Assembly (NCBI RefSeq): GCF_018991925.1
Contig: NW_024725521.1
Coordinates: 1-64,000 of the forward strand
From: Homarus americanus
Lineage: Eukaryota; Arthropoda; Malacostraca; Decapoda; Nephropidae
Direction: 5' to 3'
Length of the DNA: 64,000 nt
Shown: in pieces, positions 1 through 24,400 of the stretch
Layout of the letters: every line of letters starts with the position of its first letter
How positions within the stretch are numbered: the stretch's first letter is position 1
Made by a program: the position numbers and the translations under genes
Notes under the pieces: generated by a model
Databases searched by the model: none
Seen by the model: the letters and a program-made list of their open reading frames with translations, nothing else
Told to the model about the DNA's origin: nothing

Positions 1-1675
1 TTACGTATTGCTGAAATGGTATAACTTTTCTTAAAAGACAGTAAAACATTTGATTATAGCTCCTTATGGAAGTCTTAGGTGTTCTCAGTCTCTGAAGACA
101 CTATATGGTGTTGTTCCCTAATGAAACTGTCAATAAGAGCCTTTTCAATTTACCTTATTATCAACTCATGCTAAAGAAATAAAGGATTCAAGACCCCTTC
201 ATTACTGCACTTAAAAGCTTCATATGTACAGTTCTGTAACAAGACCTTGCCAACCAAAGCGGATTTCCATCCGTGATTTACGGCATCCAAAAGCCTTTTA
301 CTCTGTATACTGGTATCATTTCACCAACCATGCAATTGAATTTCAAGTAACTGCGATTACTAGCCGTCTTTATCCCTCTGCAGTCTAATGCATTCCACAT
401 AAATGAGGAATGAATAAAATACCCTGTAATTCTAATAAATAAAAGAAAAGAAAAGATACTGCATTTTCATTTGGCAATTGTTTCACGAAGGACATGGGAA
501 ACAGGAGCGTGCACCCCCACACCTCTCCCCCTCCACACGATTGTGGGCTAACTCCCAAGGATGTAACAAATGTTTATTCTTTTTATGTTTTTTACTTTTA
601 TGATAATAATTTTTTTTTTTTACACATTCTGTATGAACAATTGTGTCTACCCAAAAATGTGAATTGAAAAATAACAATAATACAGCTTTGCCTGGTAGGG
701 GGAGAGCTAGGGGGATGTAGCTACAGGGACAGTCTAACTTAGTGACTCGCCTGGTCCACACACACAACCCATGCTTTTCTTTTTTCTTATTTTATAGCAA
801 CATACCATATCCATGGAAAGGTATGTAAAATTAATATTATTATTTAATTTATATTAAGCTATTTTATATGTATTTGACTCTAATATAATTAAATATACAA
901 TACAGTATTGTTTAGTGAAAGAACAGGCAACTTAGTTAGGAGAGTGTTATGCATGACCATGGAACCTAACCCCATAAGCCTTTATTCTTGCCAACTACTG
1001 GGTTTTTCATGAACCTAACTTCTGTGGTTGGCAAGAGACTATTGATTTAATTAATTTGTTGATTTGTTTGAACTGTTTAATGATCTTTGTGTTTTGAATT
1101 GCAGGAATGGTGTTCCAGGTTGTTCCAGAATTTATTAAATTGTCTTTGTCGTATATTCTAATGCTGTACTGTATATATTGTATCTGCTGACAACTTAGTA
1201 CTGGTGGTGGAGAGGCTATGGAGAAATTAAAATAGAAGGTTGAAATGGAGTCAAAGGGTTTTAAAATGAATGGCAAAAGAAAAAGTATTGATTAACGAAA
1301 TAGGTGAGAGACCTATGATGGAAAGTGGAAAAGGGCCATGTGCTGTCTGTATGAAAGGTGTTGGCAGTTACTCAATAATGTACAGCTAGTGTAGAAGATC
1401 ATGGATACACAACAGGTGCAGGGTGTCAATGGCTGACTTTTAAGTACAGGAGTGTATTTAATATTTGCATGTGGACTTATACCAAGGCTGCAGAAATGTC
1501 TTTCCAGAGTGAATTACCATAAGTTGCTCAAGGGTGGTTTTCTATATACAGGTATCTTATTTTACCTGTTTCATCCCCATACAAACCAGGAATGTAGTAA
1601 TGTTTATGAATAATTTAAGAAATATCCACCTAGTGCCACAATAAAACATGACCTAATCTTGTGTGTGTCCACCAG
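1..1675. other. Intron upstream of first visible TMEM185 exon
   Basis: AT-rich sequence with no convincing exon. It precedes a splice acceptor at 1673-1675. The first roughly 75 residues of the TMEM185 protein are not found here, so they should lie before the window. Only short poly-T and AT tracts are visible. Confidence 0.5.
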
Positions 1676-12639
<10,964 letters not shown>

Positions 12640-13180
12640 TAGTCTTGAGAAAGATATGGGCATTTATGTTGACAATGAATTGAACTTCTTGGATCAGATG
12701 TAAATTAACTTGAAGGACCTATACAAAGATCTTGCTTATACTTTGACAGTCAGTCTTGGCTTTTGAAAAGTGTAGTGCTTTCTCACTTGGGGTACTTTCA
12801 TTCCCTGAGAAACACTAAAGACTGCCAATTGATTGAGAACATCCAAAAAGGGGCCACTAAATAGGTGCCAATACTCATATACCTCACGTACCAAGAGAGA
12901 GTAGAATGTCTTCAGTTGACTAGTTTATAGAAGAGCAAGGGGCAATTTGATAGGAAATTATATGCCCTTGAAATGGCATTATTCAGACACATGTACATAT
13001 CTGGAGTTAGTGGATGGCCACCCCAGTGGAGGTCTCAGTCTCAGGTTATTGAAGTTATAAGTACATAAAATTGTCAGAGCTAACTTCTAAAGGATAAGAG
13101 TTGTAAACTTTTGGAACACTGTCAGAGTGTATTGTGACAGTATGAAGTGTGAGCTCCTTTAAGTCCAGACTTGACCAGTG
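12640..13180 (+). pseudogene. Old CR1/jockey-like LINE 3' relic
   Basis: Broken frames read like the C-terminal region of non-LTR reverse transcriptases: IENIQKGATK, then LTYQERVECLQLTSL, then a segment resembling the terminal Phe-Lys-x-x-Leu-Asp motif near 13160. Several in-frame stops show it is dead. The pattern matches the better-preserved copies at 32.3-32.9 kb. Confidence 0.6.
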
Positions 13181-13541
13181 GCACGTGTTCATGTATACTC
13201 AAGCGCCAGTACATGCCTAGTACTTCCCAACATTGTGTAACAGAGAATTAACCTACTGCCTGACCAACTAGAAAGCAGACAAGTTGCGAAGAAAATAAAG
13301 TTAAGTGAGGTCCTCAGGACTCGGTGTTTGGTCTCTGCCTTGGGGATTTGTCTTGTAGACTTTGTTTCAATATGTATCAAAACCTTATTATTTTTGTTTA
13401 AAATCTGAGCTTACATGTGTTTATTTGAATTAATCTTATATAAGAGGATGCATCATTTTTGATAACCATTAAACCTCATAATTGTACAAACACTCATGTA
13501 AGGTCACCAAGAGCTTATCCGATAACATTTTGCAAGATGTA

Positions 13542-13811
13542 CTGTCTCGTTCAAGATTCTTCGAACACTGCTGAAAACAGCTGGCAACTCAAGGCCGTTT
13601 GTTTACTATAGTACGTAGTATAATATAGTAATATGAAACAACAAAGCCCAACCATTAATTAAGCAACGGGGAACTAAGTAAACGATCACCGATCACTTTT
13701 ACATTTATTCACAATTTTTACTACGTATTGTACTGTACTACATATAGTAAACAAACATCCTTGAGTTGCCAGCTGTCTCCAGCAGTGTTCGAAGAATTTT
13801 GAACAAGACTG
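13542..13811. mobile_element. Foldback MITE, family B copy 1
   Basis: Long inverted arms (about 100 bp) start CTGTCTCGTTCAAGATTCTT and close at 13811, with TA on each side. A second copy lies at 21842-22085. There is no coding capacity. Confidence 0.75.
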
Positions 13812-16369
13812 TACCTTGTGTTTCACTGTTAGTAAGTTAAAGTTTTCATTTCAGACTTAATTTCATATTTGTTGGTTTAAATTTGTTTTTCAGAATCATT
13901 TATTTCATATGTGTATTCAATTATCTCTTTTCATTTATACACATACTGCTTCTCTGTTATTTAGTTATGTAGATATTTTGAAAGTAGGATTTTGTACAGT
14001 AAAGTGTGTGTCAACCAAAAATCTTCATGAAGTACAGTAAGCTATGTTATTGTTCAAATTGTAATTTTGGTTAGATATACATAAGTTCTTTTTTTATAAT
14101 TACTCATATATATGCACACATAATCATTCATACAAAATTTGCCCAAAAATTTAAATAAAAAATTAATTGTCATAAAGGTAAAAAATATACAGGGAATAAA
14201 CATTTCTTCGTGCCAGCTCTGGACTGTTATGGTTATTTTTCAACATAATTTTGGGTAGAGATATTAATTTTGTTTTGTTTTTAAATCTGTTACTTACACA
14301 CACAATCATTCATACAGAAAGTTAAAAAATAATATAAAATAATAATAAACAATTATCATAAAGTAAAAAATATAAAGGAAATGAAAATTTCTTACATGCA
14401 CGGGAGATAGCCCACAGAGTGGGGGAGGTGAAGCAGCGAGGTGGATTCTTCAGCTGTCTGTCTCGTATCCCATGAAACAATTGCCAGTACACAGTACAGT
14501 ACTGTATACACATGACACAGTTCAGTCGGGCAGCCACCAAGCTGACTCAAGAGACATACAGTATGTGGCTACTGCCTGTATGCCAAGACTTTACATGAGG
14601 GGAGGGAGAGTATGGTTGGCCACAGTTACAGCTCACTGCCTTAATACATATGTTCACTTCCCACACATACTGTACACACCCATGCTCTTTATTTTTCTTA
14701 TCTTTATAGTTTTATATTATATTTTCTTTATTTCTAAGCCACATTAGAGTATTGTAATGATGTGCACTTGGGGCACAGTAATGATGTGCATTTGGGGCAC
14801 AGTAATGATGTGCTCTTGAGGCACAGTAATGATGTGCACTTGAAGCACAGAAGCCCCAGTTTTTCCGACTTCCCTCCCAAATTTTTCCCAGGGAGTCAAA
14901 CATCATTAAACTAAAAATTGACCATTGTTAAACAAGAAAGGATGATAGAAATTGTATATCGCTAAACCGAAATATTGCTAAGTGAATGATCGTTCAACGG
15001 GGGATACCTGTAATCTTTTTTATTAAAAATGTGAGCATCCTTTATATGAAATTTTAAGAATACTGTACCTGCATAGAATAATTTTCTTTAATATATTTAA
15101 TTTTCCACTACGAATGAGATTAAATGAGCAGAAATTGGACAATCAGGCAACTGGCTGAGTGTCTGTGTGTGTGGTGGTGTGAGTGACAAGTTTACTTGTC
15201 ATCCTGTGAGTAAGGAGTAAGTTATATGGTGAGTGTAAAAGAATGATGACACTTAACATAGAGAGTGTAAGAGAATAATGAAGAAGTTAGTGTACAGGTA
15301 CGTATTTGTAGAAACTAATGATATAACCAAGTGACACAAGTTTGTACTATGGTTTATTACATTATCAACTTTATCTAATTATCCAATTACAGAAGTCTCT
15401 TGGTTCCAAACTTTTTGGTTGACAGATACTTTGCTGAAGTTAATACAGTAATTAGAAATTTGTAAACTAGTTTTCCATATCTATTTAAAATGACAATGTG
15501 AATTAAAAGATATTCAAAGACAAAAGTATGCAAAGCAATGCCTTTGTCAAAACATTTTACAAATGATCTAATAAAAGTTTTGTGTACAATACGATGTAGT
15601 ATTTTTATTTATTACTTTTATAAGATATACTGTACTGTACATGTACAGTACTGTATTCTTATTTTCTAACTAAATTTATAGAGATTTGAATACAGTAAGC
15701 ATCCATTAAAGTAGAATAACTGGGAGGAAGGTTGGTAAACATGTAAAACTGGATTTTCTGAGGAATGTCACCCAGCACTGTATACAGTATAGTATACTGT
15801 AGTATTATGACTATTTAACAAAAATTTAATCTACTTTGCATTCATATTAGATTATACATGAAAAAGAAATGTATTTATGAAACTTTACCTTCAGGTGAAA
15901 AACAAAATGAAAATGATGAGCTACAATGAGTGAAGTCACAGCCTCCGTAATTTACCAGAAATGCTTGAATGCTTGTCTTGAGTACTCCTTTTGGCCTTCC
16001 ATCATCATTATTTTTATTTATGTTCATGATGATGATGAAATAGGGAGTACAGTACTGTACTGTACATATTATTGTACTACACACACACACACACACACAC
16101 ACACGTCACAAATAGTTCCACTATACTCAACCTTTAGACTGCAGTGATTCCCAAACTGTATTTCACAGAAGCCATTGGTTCTGCAAAGGGTTACCAAGGA
16201 TTTTGCTGGACAGCACACCCAAGAACCGGATCATGAGTGGCAAACTACAAATACTGTAGATGAATTGGGGAATACAGGTGTAATATTTTTTTATTAGTTT
16301 TTGGTGATATCTCATAAAAAAATATATATATTTCTTGATTTATTTATCATTTCACCAAATACCAGCTTA
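13812..16369. other. Intergenic, minisatellites only
   Basis: No gene seen. A 24-bp minisatellite (core GTAATGATGTGCACTTGGGG) occupies about 14753-14850. A (CA)n tract lies at 16080-16104. A TA-flanked end reading GGGGGATACCTGTA at about 15000-15012 looks like one terminus of a mariner-type element. Palindromic TACTGTACAGTA clusters occur near 15630-15655 and 16045-16070. Confidence 0.4.
14753..14850. repeat. 24-bp minisatellite, four copies
   Basis: Head-to-tail units of about 24 bp containing GTAATGATGTGCACTTG. Confidence 0.8.
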
Positions 16370-16570
16370 CTAGCCATTTGGGCAGTTGGTCTATCCAGCA
16401 TTAAAACAGGAGGCAACTGAAGTCTGGTCAACCTGTGATGCTTGGTAGGGTCACACTGGATACACCCTTCTCATGTCTCCAGGCAAAGCAAGACTCAAAC
16501 CTTTGACATCTTTGTGAGAGATACGCACATTACCCACATTACCGCTGTACCACTAACACTGGCATGATTA
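16370..16570 (-). mobile_element. tRNA-derived SINE-like copy
   Basis: The reverse strand shows an A-box-like TAGTGGTACAGCGGTA and a B-box-like GGTTTGAGTC about 50 bp apart, followed by a body related to the segment at 30975-31160. This fits a tRNA-derived SINE in reverse orientation. The body shows age-related divergence. Confidence 0.5.
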
Positions 16571-18006
16571 ATATTTTTTTTAATAAAATTCAATTCAATT
16601 AACTTGGCATCACTGGTCACCCACATGGTGACACTGCAACGATCAGTGTAGCCATAGGCTTAGTATTACACACTGCAGTCTGTAGTATAAGAACACAGGT
16701 TTTCCTGTGTCCGGTGTCCTGCTGTTCTAATACTGGACAATGAAGGATAAACTGATCAAGAACAATTTGGGAATTAAACAAGCCACCAGCTTCCTGTCCC
16801 TTAAATTAACTTTACCTTACTTTATGCTCTTTGCCACTGATGGGCCTGCATGTGTATCTTCATATGCAACAGTTTGTTGACTGAAATAAAGTTTAAATTA
16901 ATTAAAAGACCAGAACAATGATGGATATATGCACAAAATTATTGTTTTTGCTTGAAATTTGAAGAGAATGGTGAGTCCTATTGGCTAGAGATAGATTTGA
17001 CAAAAGAGAGAACAGGAAAGGAGACTGGCTTAGCAATATTCAGCCTAATTCAATAACTCTGTGATCTCTTATCTCAAACCATTCCCGTGATTTACATAAT
17101 ACGTACAACGATAACAGTCATGTCATAAATAGAGATAATACAGAACAGTACTTTGTTTCAGCTTTAGATAAACCTTATGCAAGTGTTGGGCATACAAGTG
17201 CAGTGCTACTGTACTGTATTGCGTTTTATATCTACACAAACTTATTACTTAATTAAATCCATTGCCATTATGTGTAATTTAATATATGTAAGCCATCATA
17301 TTGATCTTTACCAATATTTAATTTTATATACATCTTCATACTGTTCATACGCGCAAGATAGCATGAACCACATGGACGAATGGTGATGAAATTAACATAT
17401 CTGAGTCATAAGAGTAGTAAAAGACGAAAGCGTATATATTTAATACGTATTGCAGATAGATTAATGTATAAATGTTGATCTTGGTTAAATTTAGAAGTAT
17501 GAGTCATTATATTATATAAAAACCGTCGGAGTAACATATTTGCTTCAATTGAGTATTTTCTCCCATGACAAACGAAGGTACTGGTAAGCTTCCACCACAT
17601 GCATTAGGAGTAAAAAAATAAAACATGAACATAATTAAAAAATGTGAAATATTAGTTTAGTTTTGTTATGGAGATATGAATCGTCAATATTTTGTAAGGT
17701 TAGTGATATCGTTGTTTAGTATAGAAAAAAAAGTTTGGAAGGGAACCCAGGCTGATGCAACACCGTATTCCTCCGCCATGGCCAACGCCTGTTTAAAATA
17801 TATACAATTTCTTATTTAATACTTAATTTAACTTATATCCTAAGAGTTAATAATTAAAACTTATTAAAATACTAATTATCAGGAAAATATTAATAAATGT
17901 TGGGGTATTCTAAAACAAATTTGGAGAACTAGTTGTAGGCGCGGAGTGTGGGGTGATTAGGCTAATGTAAAGATGACGGACTACAGTTAAGACTATCAGC
18001 GTTAAA
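16571..18006. other. Intergenic and presumptive PPP1R15 upstream region
   Basis: AT-rich with no supported exon. Sequence just before 18007 is a plausible promoter area, but no clear TATA box or initiator could be assigned. Confidence 0.3.
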
Positions 18007-18235
18007 ATGGCTCCTAAACCAAGTATTTCTTTCCTTCTCAGTGGCTACAGGATGTCCAATATAGTGATTGAAGATATTCACGCTTGTCAGTGTTATAATA
18101 AGGTGAAATATTATCAATTTTGGCACAAGAACTGTGAGGAGTGTGGTGCAAGAGGAAGGGAGGAGATTAATATAATATTTTCTCGTGAGTGTGACGGCTG
18201 GCCTCCTCAACCTACCACTAATATCATTAAAACGG
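18007..18235 (+). other. Candidate PPP1R15 5' leader exon containing an upstream ORF
   Basis: An open frame of 76 codons starts at ATG 18007 and runs to a donor GTAAGG at 18236, leaving one extra base. Joined to the acceptor at 21477 it continues in frame for 34 more codons and stops at TAA 21581-21583. That is 89 bases past the ATG (21492) proposed for PPP1R15, and in another frame. So if this exon belongs to the gene it would act as a long upstream ORF overlapping the main start, which would be a translational control device. Its product (starts MAPKPSISFLLSG) is not recognised. It could instead be an unrelated gene or chance frame. Confidence 0.35.
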
Positions 18236-18683
18236 GTAAGGCTTAGATGTATATACACAATAATTCCCATTTTGTCGACTGGTTAATTGTCACTTCATTC
18301 GTCAACTCCAGAAGGATTTTATGGAATTGCACTAAATTTTTCAGATGTTGTTTGGATGATAGTATTAAAATCAAAACGACAATATTTTAGTTATTTTTTC
18401 TTCGTTTTAGCTTATCCTTCTATCATAAATTACTTGATAGTGGGCAGGGCATGAAAGAAGAGAGAAATAATGAGGGGTAAGTATTCGTCCATTGGCTGTC
18501 TTCAGGTTTTGATATATTTTTTTTTTCGAGGTGTATTAAGCTTTGTTTTACTCAAATCTGACCTTTATTTCTAGTGCAATTTAGTGACAAACCAACCAAA
18601 CCTAACAACCATTTTATGAGCTTACCTGTTACTGGTGGAGTATACAGCTGGGCGATCAGGTACGCTCATGGTGGTAATTATAT

Positions 18684-18963
18684 AGGACTAACCCGCGAGC
18701 GAAATTGATTGAAAACAATCATAAAAACGCCGGATTTTCATTGTTATATTATAGTGGACATTTGTAGTTTGTGGAAATATGTTAAAAAAAAGAAACGCTA
18801 CTTAACATTTGTGGCTATGAAGAACAGACCTAACCAACCAAACCAAACAAACCTACCTAACCTTACTTAACTTCCCCGTTATATTAAACAGAAATTAGAG
18901 GAATTTCTGGACGTGAGATGATACGGCTGCATTGGTGCTATGCAGCCCCGGTGGGTTAGTCCT
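18684..18963. mobile_element. MITE with AGGACTAACCC inverted termini
   Basis: AGGACTAACCC at 18684 is mirrored by GGGTTAGTCCT ending at 18963, both next to TA/TATA flanks, 280 bp in total. The interior is non-coding and contains CCAAAC/CCTAAC-rich stretches. Confidence 0.6.
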
Positions 18964-19328
18964 ATATATTAACTTTTATGGTTATATACAAAAGAATTTC
19001 TGTCCTTTCTTAAAAGTAAACAAAGGACACAGTCCTAATGCTGGTAGGACACCATGATCTTGTAATATTTGGATTGCTCCATAGTCGTTCTCATAAACTC
19101 ACAGAATAACAGCGAGATAAGGGAGAGAACACATATCACACGCCATCACGAGCCTTCAAAATTCGAAATTGTGTGGTGGAAGGCTGCTTCAAAATAATTG
19201 GCCAGCCAAGTCACATGGCACAATATTTGTAGGTCATGTCGCAACGGTGCTGGACAACTCATACTCAAGCAAATCGTACCCATCAGAACATGTCGAGTCG
19301 TACCCAATTACAAGATAACTCATACCCA

Positions 19329-19479
<151 letters not shown>

Positions 19480-20479
19480 GTACCATTTCTGGTTCCAACA
19501 CGTGTCGGTGGTACAAGGTGACTCCTGCATATGCTGCAGGCATTGGAGCATCTACTGAAGAGTTACAAGGCTATTGTGCTCCACATGCAACAGATAGAGA
19601 ACCCTGATGATCCCTCATACCACAAGGATTCATCCAGAAAAGCCTTGGGGGGGCCTCTCAGAGCTGTTCCAGCATGGTCAAACCAATATTTCTGCTATCG
19701 TGAATGAAATTCAGACTGCAGTTGATGTACTTAACAAATATTTGACTTGGCCAGTACCCAGCCTGAGAAGGATTATGGAAGGTGACACGACCAACTGTTC
19801 CAAGGAGAGAAGCTGAGTGGTAAAAGCAACGCCTTCAAGACTGTAAGGCGTGACATGCTGACATCACTGATTTCAAGTCTAAACAAAAGATTTATTGATA
19901 TGGCCAGTATGATTCTCCAGAACACATGGATTCTGAATTTCAAATTGTGGGAATGAAGATTTGGGGGATAGCGCTGTGCAAGAGTTGGCCCAGGCTCTTG
20001 AGAAAACACTGATGGAGGCAGAGGTGAATCCTACTTTGGTAGAGGATGAATGGACTGTGCTCAAAAGTTACATTTACATGAGTAAGGCATCACTTGTTTC
20101 AAGAATGTCTTGGCAGCAAATCAACCACTCATACAGTGAAATGTGTGCCTCATTTCTCCATCTGGTTGACCTACTGCTTTCCATTCCAGCTAGCTCGGCT
20201 GATGCTGAACGTGGTTTTAGCCAGGTCAAACTCATTAAGACAGACTGGCGCAGTCGTCTCACTGATGACCACCTGACGGATCTCATGGTGGTTCAGTTGC
20301 AAACAGAGTGTGTTGGCAACTTCAATCCGGACAAAGCCATTGCCAGATTCCTAATAACTGGGGCCCACTGTGTGGATGGCTACACTCACACTGCTGGCTG
20401 CAGCACAGTGGAAGATCTGGACGACAACAATGAGTTGAACGAGGAGCATGTACAGGAAATGCTTGTTCAAATGCAATGA
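19480..20479 (+). pseudogene. hAT-type transposase relic (ZNF862-like C-terminus)
   Basis: The segment begins with PTRVGGTR, then TGA where family members have Trp, then [18 protein letters not shown]. After frame changes near 19650-19960 it ends in an open 172-codon frame (19961-20479). That frame contains SSADAERGFSQVKLIKTDWR and LTDDHLTDLM, the hAT C-terminal dimerisation region found in ZNF862/KIAA1586-type proteins. The stop, frame changes and missing N-terminus (zinc finger and most of the RNase H-like fold) show it is inactive. It sits in the proposed leader intron of PPP1R15, in the same orientation. The homology is confident; a domesticated fragment cannot be excluded for the last open frame. 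Confidence 0.8.
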
Positions 20480-21476
20480 AAAATCTGTGCTCCATGCAAT
20501 TAATTTAGTTATTCCAGTGTTGGTTTATGATTTCTACTGCTAAATAAATGTCACACAGTAAAGATGTGCTCCATGCAATTATTTTAGTTAATACCGGTAT
20601 GTGAATATTCAGTGTTCACACTGTAAATCCGTGCTTCATGTTAATAATTTAGTTAATATGTGATTATTCCAGTGTTGGTTTATGATTTAACATGGTTTCT
20701 GCTACTAAATAAATGTCACAGTAAATAGAACTTTGTCTAAACCCGATAAGTGCCAATGTTTAAGTGTTATTAAAAATTTATAAGGACTAGTAAATTTTCA
20801 AATCTACTAGTCCTGCTAACGACTATGAAAAAATGGTGAATTTCTACCCCTGACTACAGTAGTTTGTTATGAGGTATATCTACATAGTTTACAAGATACA
20901 GTACACATTATCAGGACCTACTCTTTGGAATCTTGGATAAATCTGTGCATTTTAAGGTGTATCCAATTAATGCATGCATCACAGCCAGTACTTAGCATTA
21001 TCATTCAAAGACAACTTGCATACACTGCAAAACCAGAGGAGAGGCTTTCATCGCTACACTGATTTCATTAGTGGTTACATGAGAGGTATATCTGGACCTT
21101 TCACAACTTATTGCCACTGATGACAACCGGACAGATAACTAACACCAGGTTGTGCTCGCTGTTTGTCCGACAACTGGACAAATTTCCACAGCATAGTTAC
21201 TGTAATACTATAAAAGGTGTGCAAAACAAAATATATTTAAAAAGGGTCCCCTGACAGTTACAACTTGGATACCCAGTTGTGTTGACTTGTATATAACTTT
21301 CATGATGCAGTGTTGTGCTGCAATGTGTATCTTGTTGGCATATTGGCTCTTTAAGTGAATTATTGTAAATAATGCATTTTTATATGTTTTTAATTTCTTT
21401 GATTCATTGTAATCTGAGATCATTATGTAATCTTTTTCTTTGACTGGTTTTTACTTGAATTTTGCTCAATACCTAG
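20480..21476. other. PPP1R15 leader intron, remainder
   Basis: Contains a short internal duplication (about 20490-20730, units sharing GCTCCATGCAATTA and GTGTTGGTTTATGATTT), probably the tail of the hAT element. No exons are seen until 21477. Confidence 0.4.
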
Positions 21477-24400
21477 GAACTGCAAGTCAAGATGAGTATG
21501 TGGATGGGGTCGCAGGCTGGTGGTTGGCCAGGAAGCACCAGGATGAACTATCACAGCAAAGTTCCCATTGTGCCACAGGTTAAGTTACAACTTGATGTTC
21601 ATCCCCCAGTATTGGACACAGGTCAGAAGCAAATGCCAACAAAGACCTTTGGTAAGTCAAGTAAGATTATGTCTATTTGTTAACTAAGCCTAATGACATT
21701 GATTTTAAATTAGGGATATACTGTACTGTAATCTCGGTTGTTTCCTTCATATATTTACATATCTATTTTTAGAAAGAGATTAAACCTAGTAGACTCAAGG
21801 CTTTCAAATATACAGTATACTTAAATATTTACAAAAATGTACAGTCTCGTTCAAGATTCTTTGAACACTGCTGGAAACTCAAGGCCGTTTGTTTACTATA
21901 GTATGTAGTATAATATAATACGAAACAACAAGGCCTAACCATTAATTGAGCAACAGGGAACTAAGTAACCAATCACCAATAACCTTTTACATTCATTCAT
22001 AATTTTTACTACATACTATTGTAAACAAACAGCCTCGAGTTGCCAGCTGTCTCCAGCAGTGTTTGAAGGATCTTGAATGACACTGTACAGTACAGTACAT
22101 ATACAGTACTGTACTGTGTTTCCCTTTGTTCAACACCCATTGTGGCTCTGCCACACAACACATTTCAACACATTCCTTATCATAGTACAGTAAATTAAGG
22201 GCCCATTATGAATGGTCCCCCAAGCTTATTGGTATATTGAAATTAGGTCTTAAGTTGTCATATTCCATTGACATTGGGTCTGTCTAGGACAGTATAGGGC
22301 TGTTGTATAGTAAAACACTGGACTGTACCACTGCAATTGAGCATTTTCATTCACTTGGCCAATTGCTTCTAGAGCTAATGGGTGTAGAAAAGCACACATT
22401 CTTGCCTTAATACATGTGTACATGCCTTCCAAGGAATTCAAAACTGATTTGTGTAAAAAGGGGATAACTTGATCATTGAGGTGCAACAAAACAAGTTTGT
22501 CAAAAGGATGTTTTCCATAAAAAAGAGTACAGCATAAGGTGAGTAACCCCCCAGACAGGTTAAAACTGGGAAAGCCTGATTTTTTTCTTTTTATTACAGG
22601 TGGAGGAATAGGAAAGCAAATACAAGGGGGAAGTGGTGGTCAGTTCTGGAAGTCTTTCCGCACCATGTATGAATCCCTGTGTTCCGGGACCCCTTTGACC
22701 TGGGTCAACCCAGATGCAGTTGGTCAACAACATCCTCCATATCAACTTTATCCTCAGGTCCAGTACCAGTGCAATGTGCAACCAGACATCATGTATGAGG
22801 ACAGTAGTGGCCTGTGGTACCCAGCACCGCCTGCAGGTTCACGGATAGATTACATGGACCCTCTCATTATCTGGCAAGAGAGCCCTTGTCCTCTGTTCAA
22901 CTTTCTACCTGAGTTTAATGGCACACAACTGCCACAAAAGGTAGAAGATAAAAAAGTGTGTCGGCCCCTGAACCCAGAGGCCAAGGAGTGGATACCCAAA
23001 GAGTACATTAAGGACTGTGAAGCATCAACCTCTTCCCCTAGAAAAGAAACCTCAGATGCAGATTGTTTTGAGACTAAATTGCCTTATATTCCAAATGGAC
23101 TGCAGTACCCTGCTAATGAAGACGGGTTGTCTGATTTCTGTGAGATCACAGACACTGAAGTTTATGCTGTCCGAATAGGTGAAAGTGACAGTTTTAACAG
23201 TGTTCCAAAGGGAAGGGTGCCTCAGGTTACGAAGAAAAAACTAGGGGCAGAGAAGGAGGGATTTAAAGAAAAGACAGTCGCTATCCCTGTTCCTTCAGTA
23301 ATAAAAGATGTACCTCCAGCTGAGGATCCATCCTCTTATGGCTGTAGGGATGTAGAGATTCATGTCTGTGATAATTTAGTTAAGGATAATAGACCTTCAA
23401 GCTATGCTAGTATTGTTGGTGGAACTGCAGCCTCACCAACACCCCAAACACATGTGTGTGGACATTCATTTGAGAAGAACTCAGCCAGCAGAATCAGTAG
23501 AGCAGCCTATACCTAAGATCTTTTTGAAAGACAAGAAATACCCCAAAGAAAAGGCTGCACCCTGTGTTGATGAAAAAAATATCTCTCCATTTAAAACTGC
23601 GACAAAAAATCAAAAGAGATGTAGTAGAAATTTTTTGAGAGAATTAAAAGAACTAAGTCCAATCAGAATTCAAGACAAAGAGTCCATGGGCAGTGAACCT
23701 AGCTTGGGATCACCCAACCCTGAACATTCATCACCTCCAAAAATTTATTCTACAAGGTCACCATTGTTGATGGACTCTCCACCAAAGGCTTCTCACAAGG
23801 GTAATCCTCCATGTCCTTTTGGTTCACCTCTACCAACCAACTTAAAGGCACAACGCTCTATAAGTGAGAGCAGTTCAGGCAGCTCCCGTGTTCGGACTGC
23901 AAGTGAATCGAGTATCACCAGTGTAGAAAGTGTAGATATTGAATTTGTAAGTGAAGATGAAGTGGACAGAAAATGTACTGGACTTAATGGGAATGTCTTA
24001 GCAGAAAATAGTGAACCCAATTGTGTTGCAAGTCCAAAGTATTCCAATAGTGTTCTTGCTCTTATTCTTGGCTGTGATGATTCAGAGAGTGAAGAATCTG
24101 ATGATGAGTTAGAGGATTCAGATAGTGACTGGGATGATGTGTGTGTGGATAGTGCTGATAACATTATCCTTGATGATACCTGGGAAACATTTGGACTAGG
24201 TCTCACAATTTCAGAAGCTGGAAAAACACAAAAATCAAATGCAGCCTCTGAGCTAGAATGTACCATTCGTTCTCCTGTAAAGCCAATCTGTGATACTGCA
24301 AATGAAGAGGATCCTACATTTACAGGAGTTACTTTAGAAGACATTAACAAAAGATGGGAGGAGGAAATAGAGAAAGATGTTTTGGGTACTAGTTCGAGGA

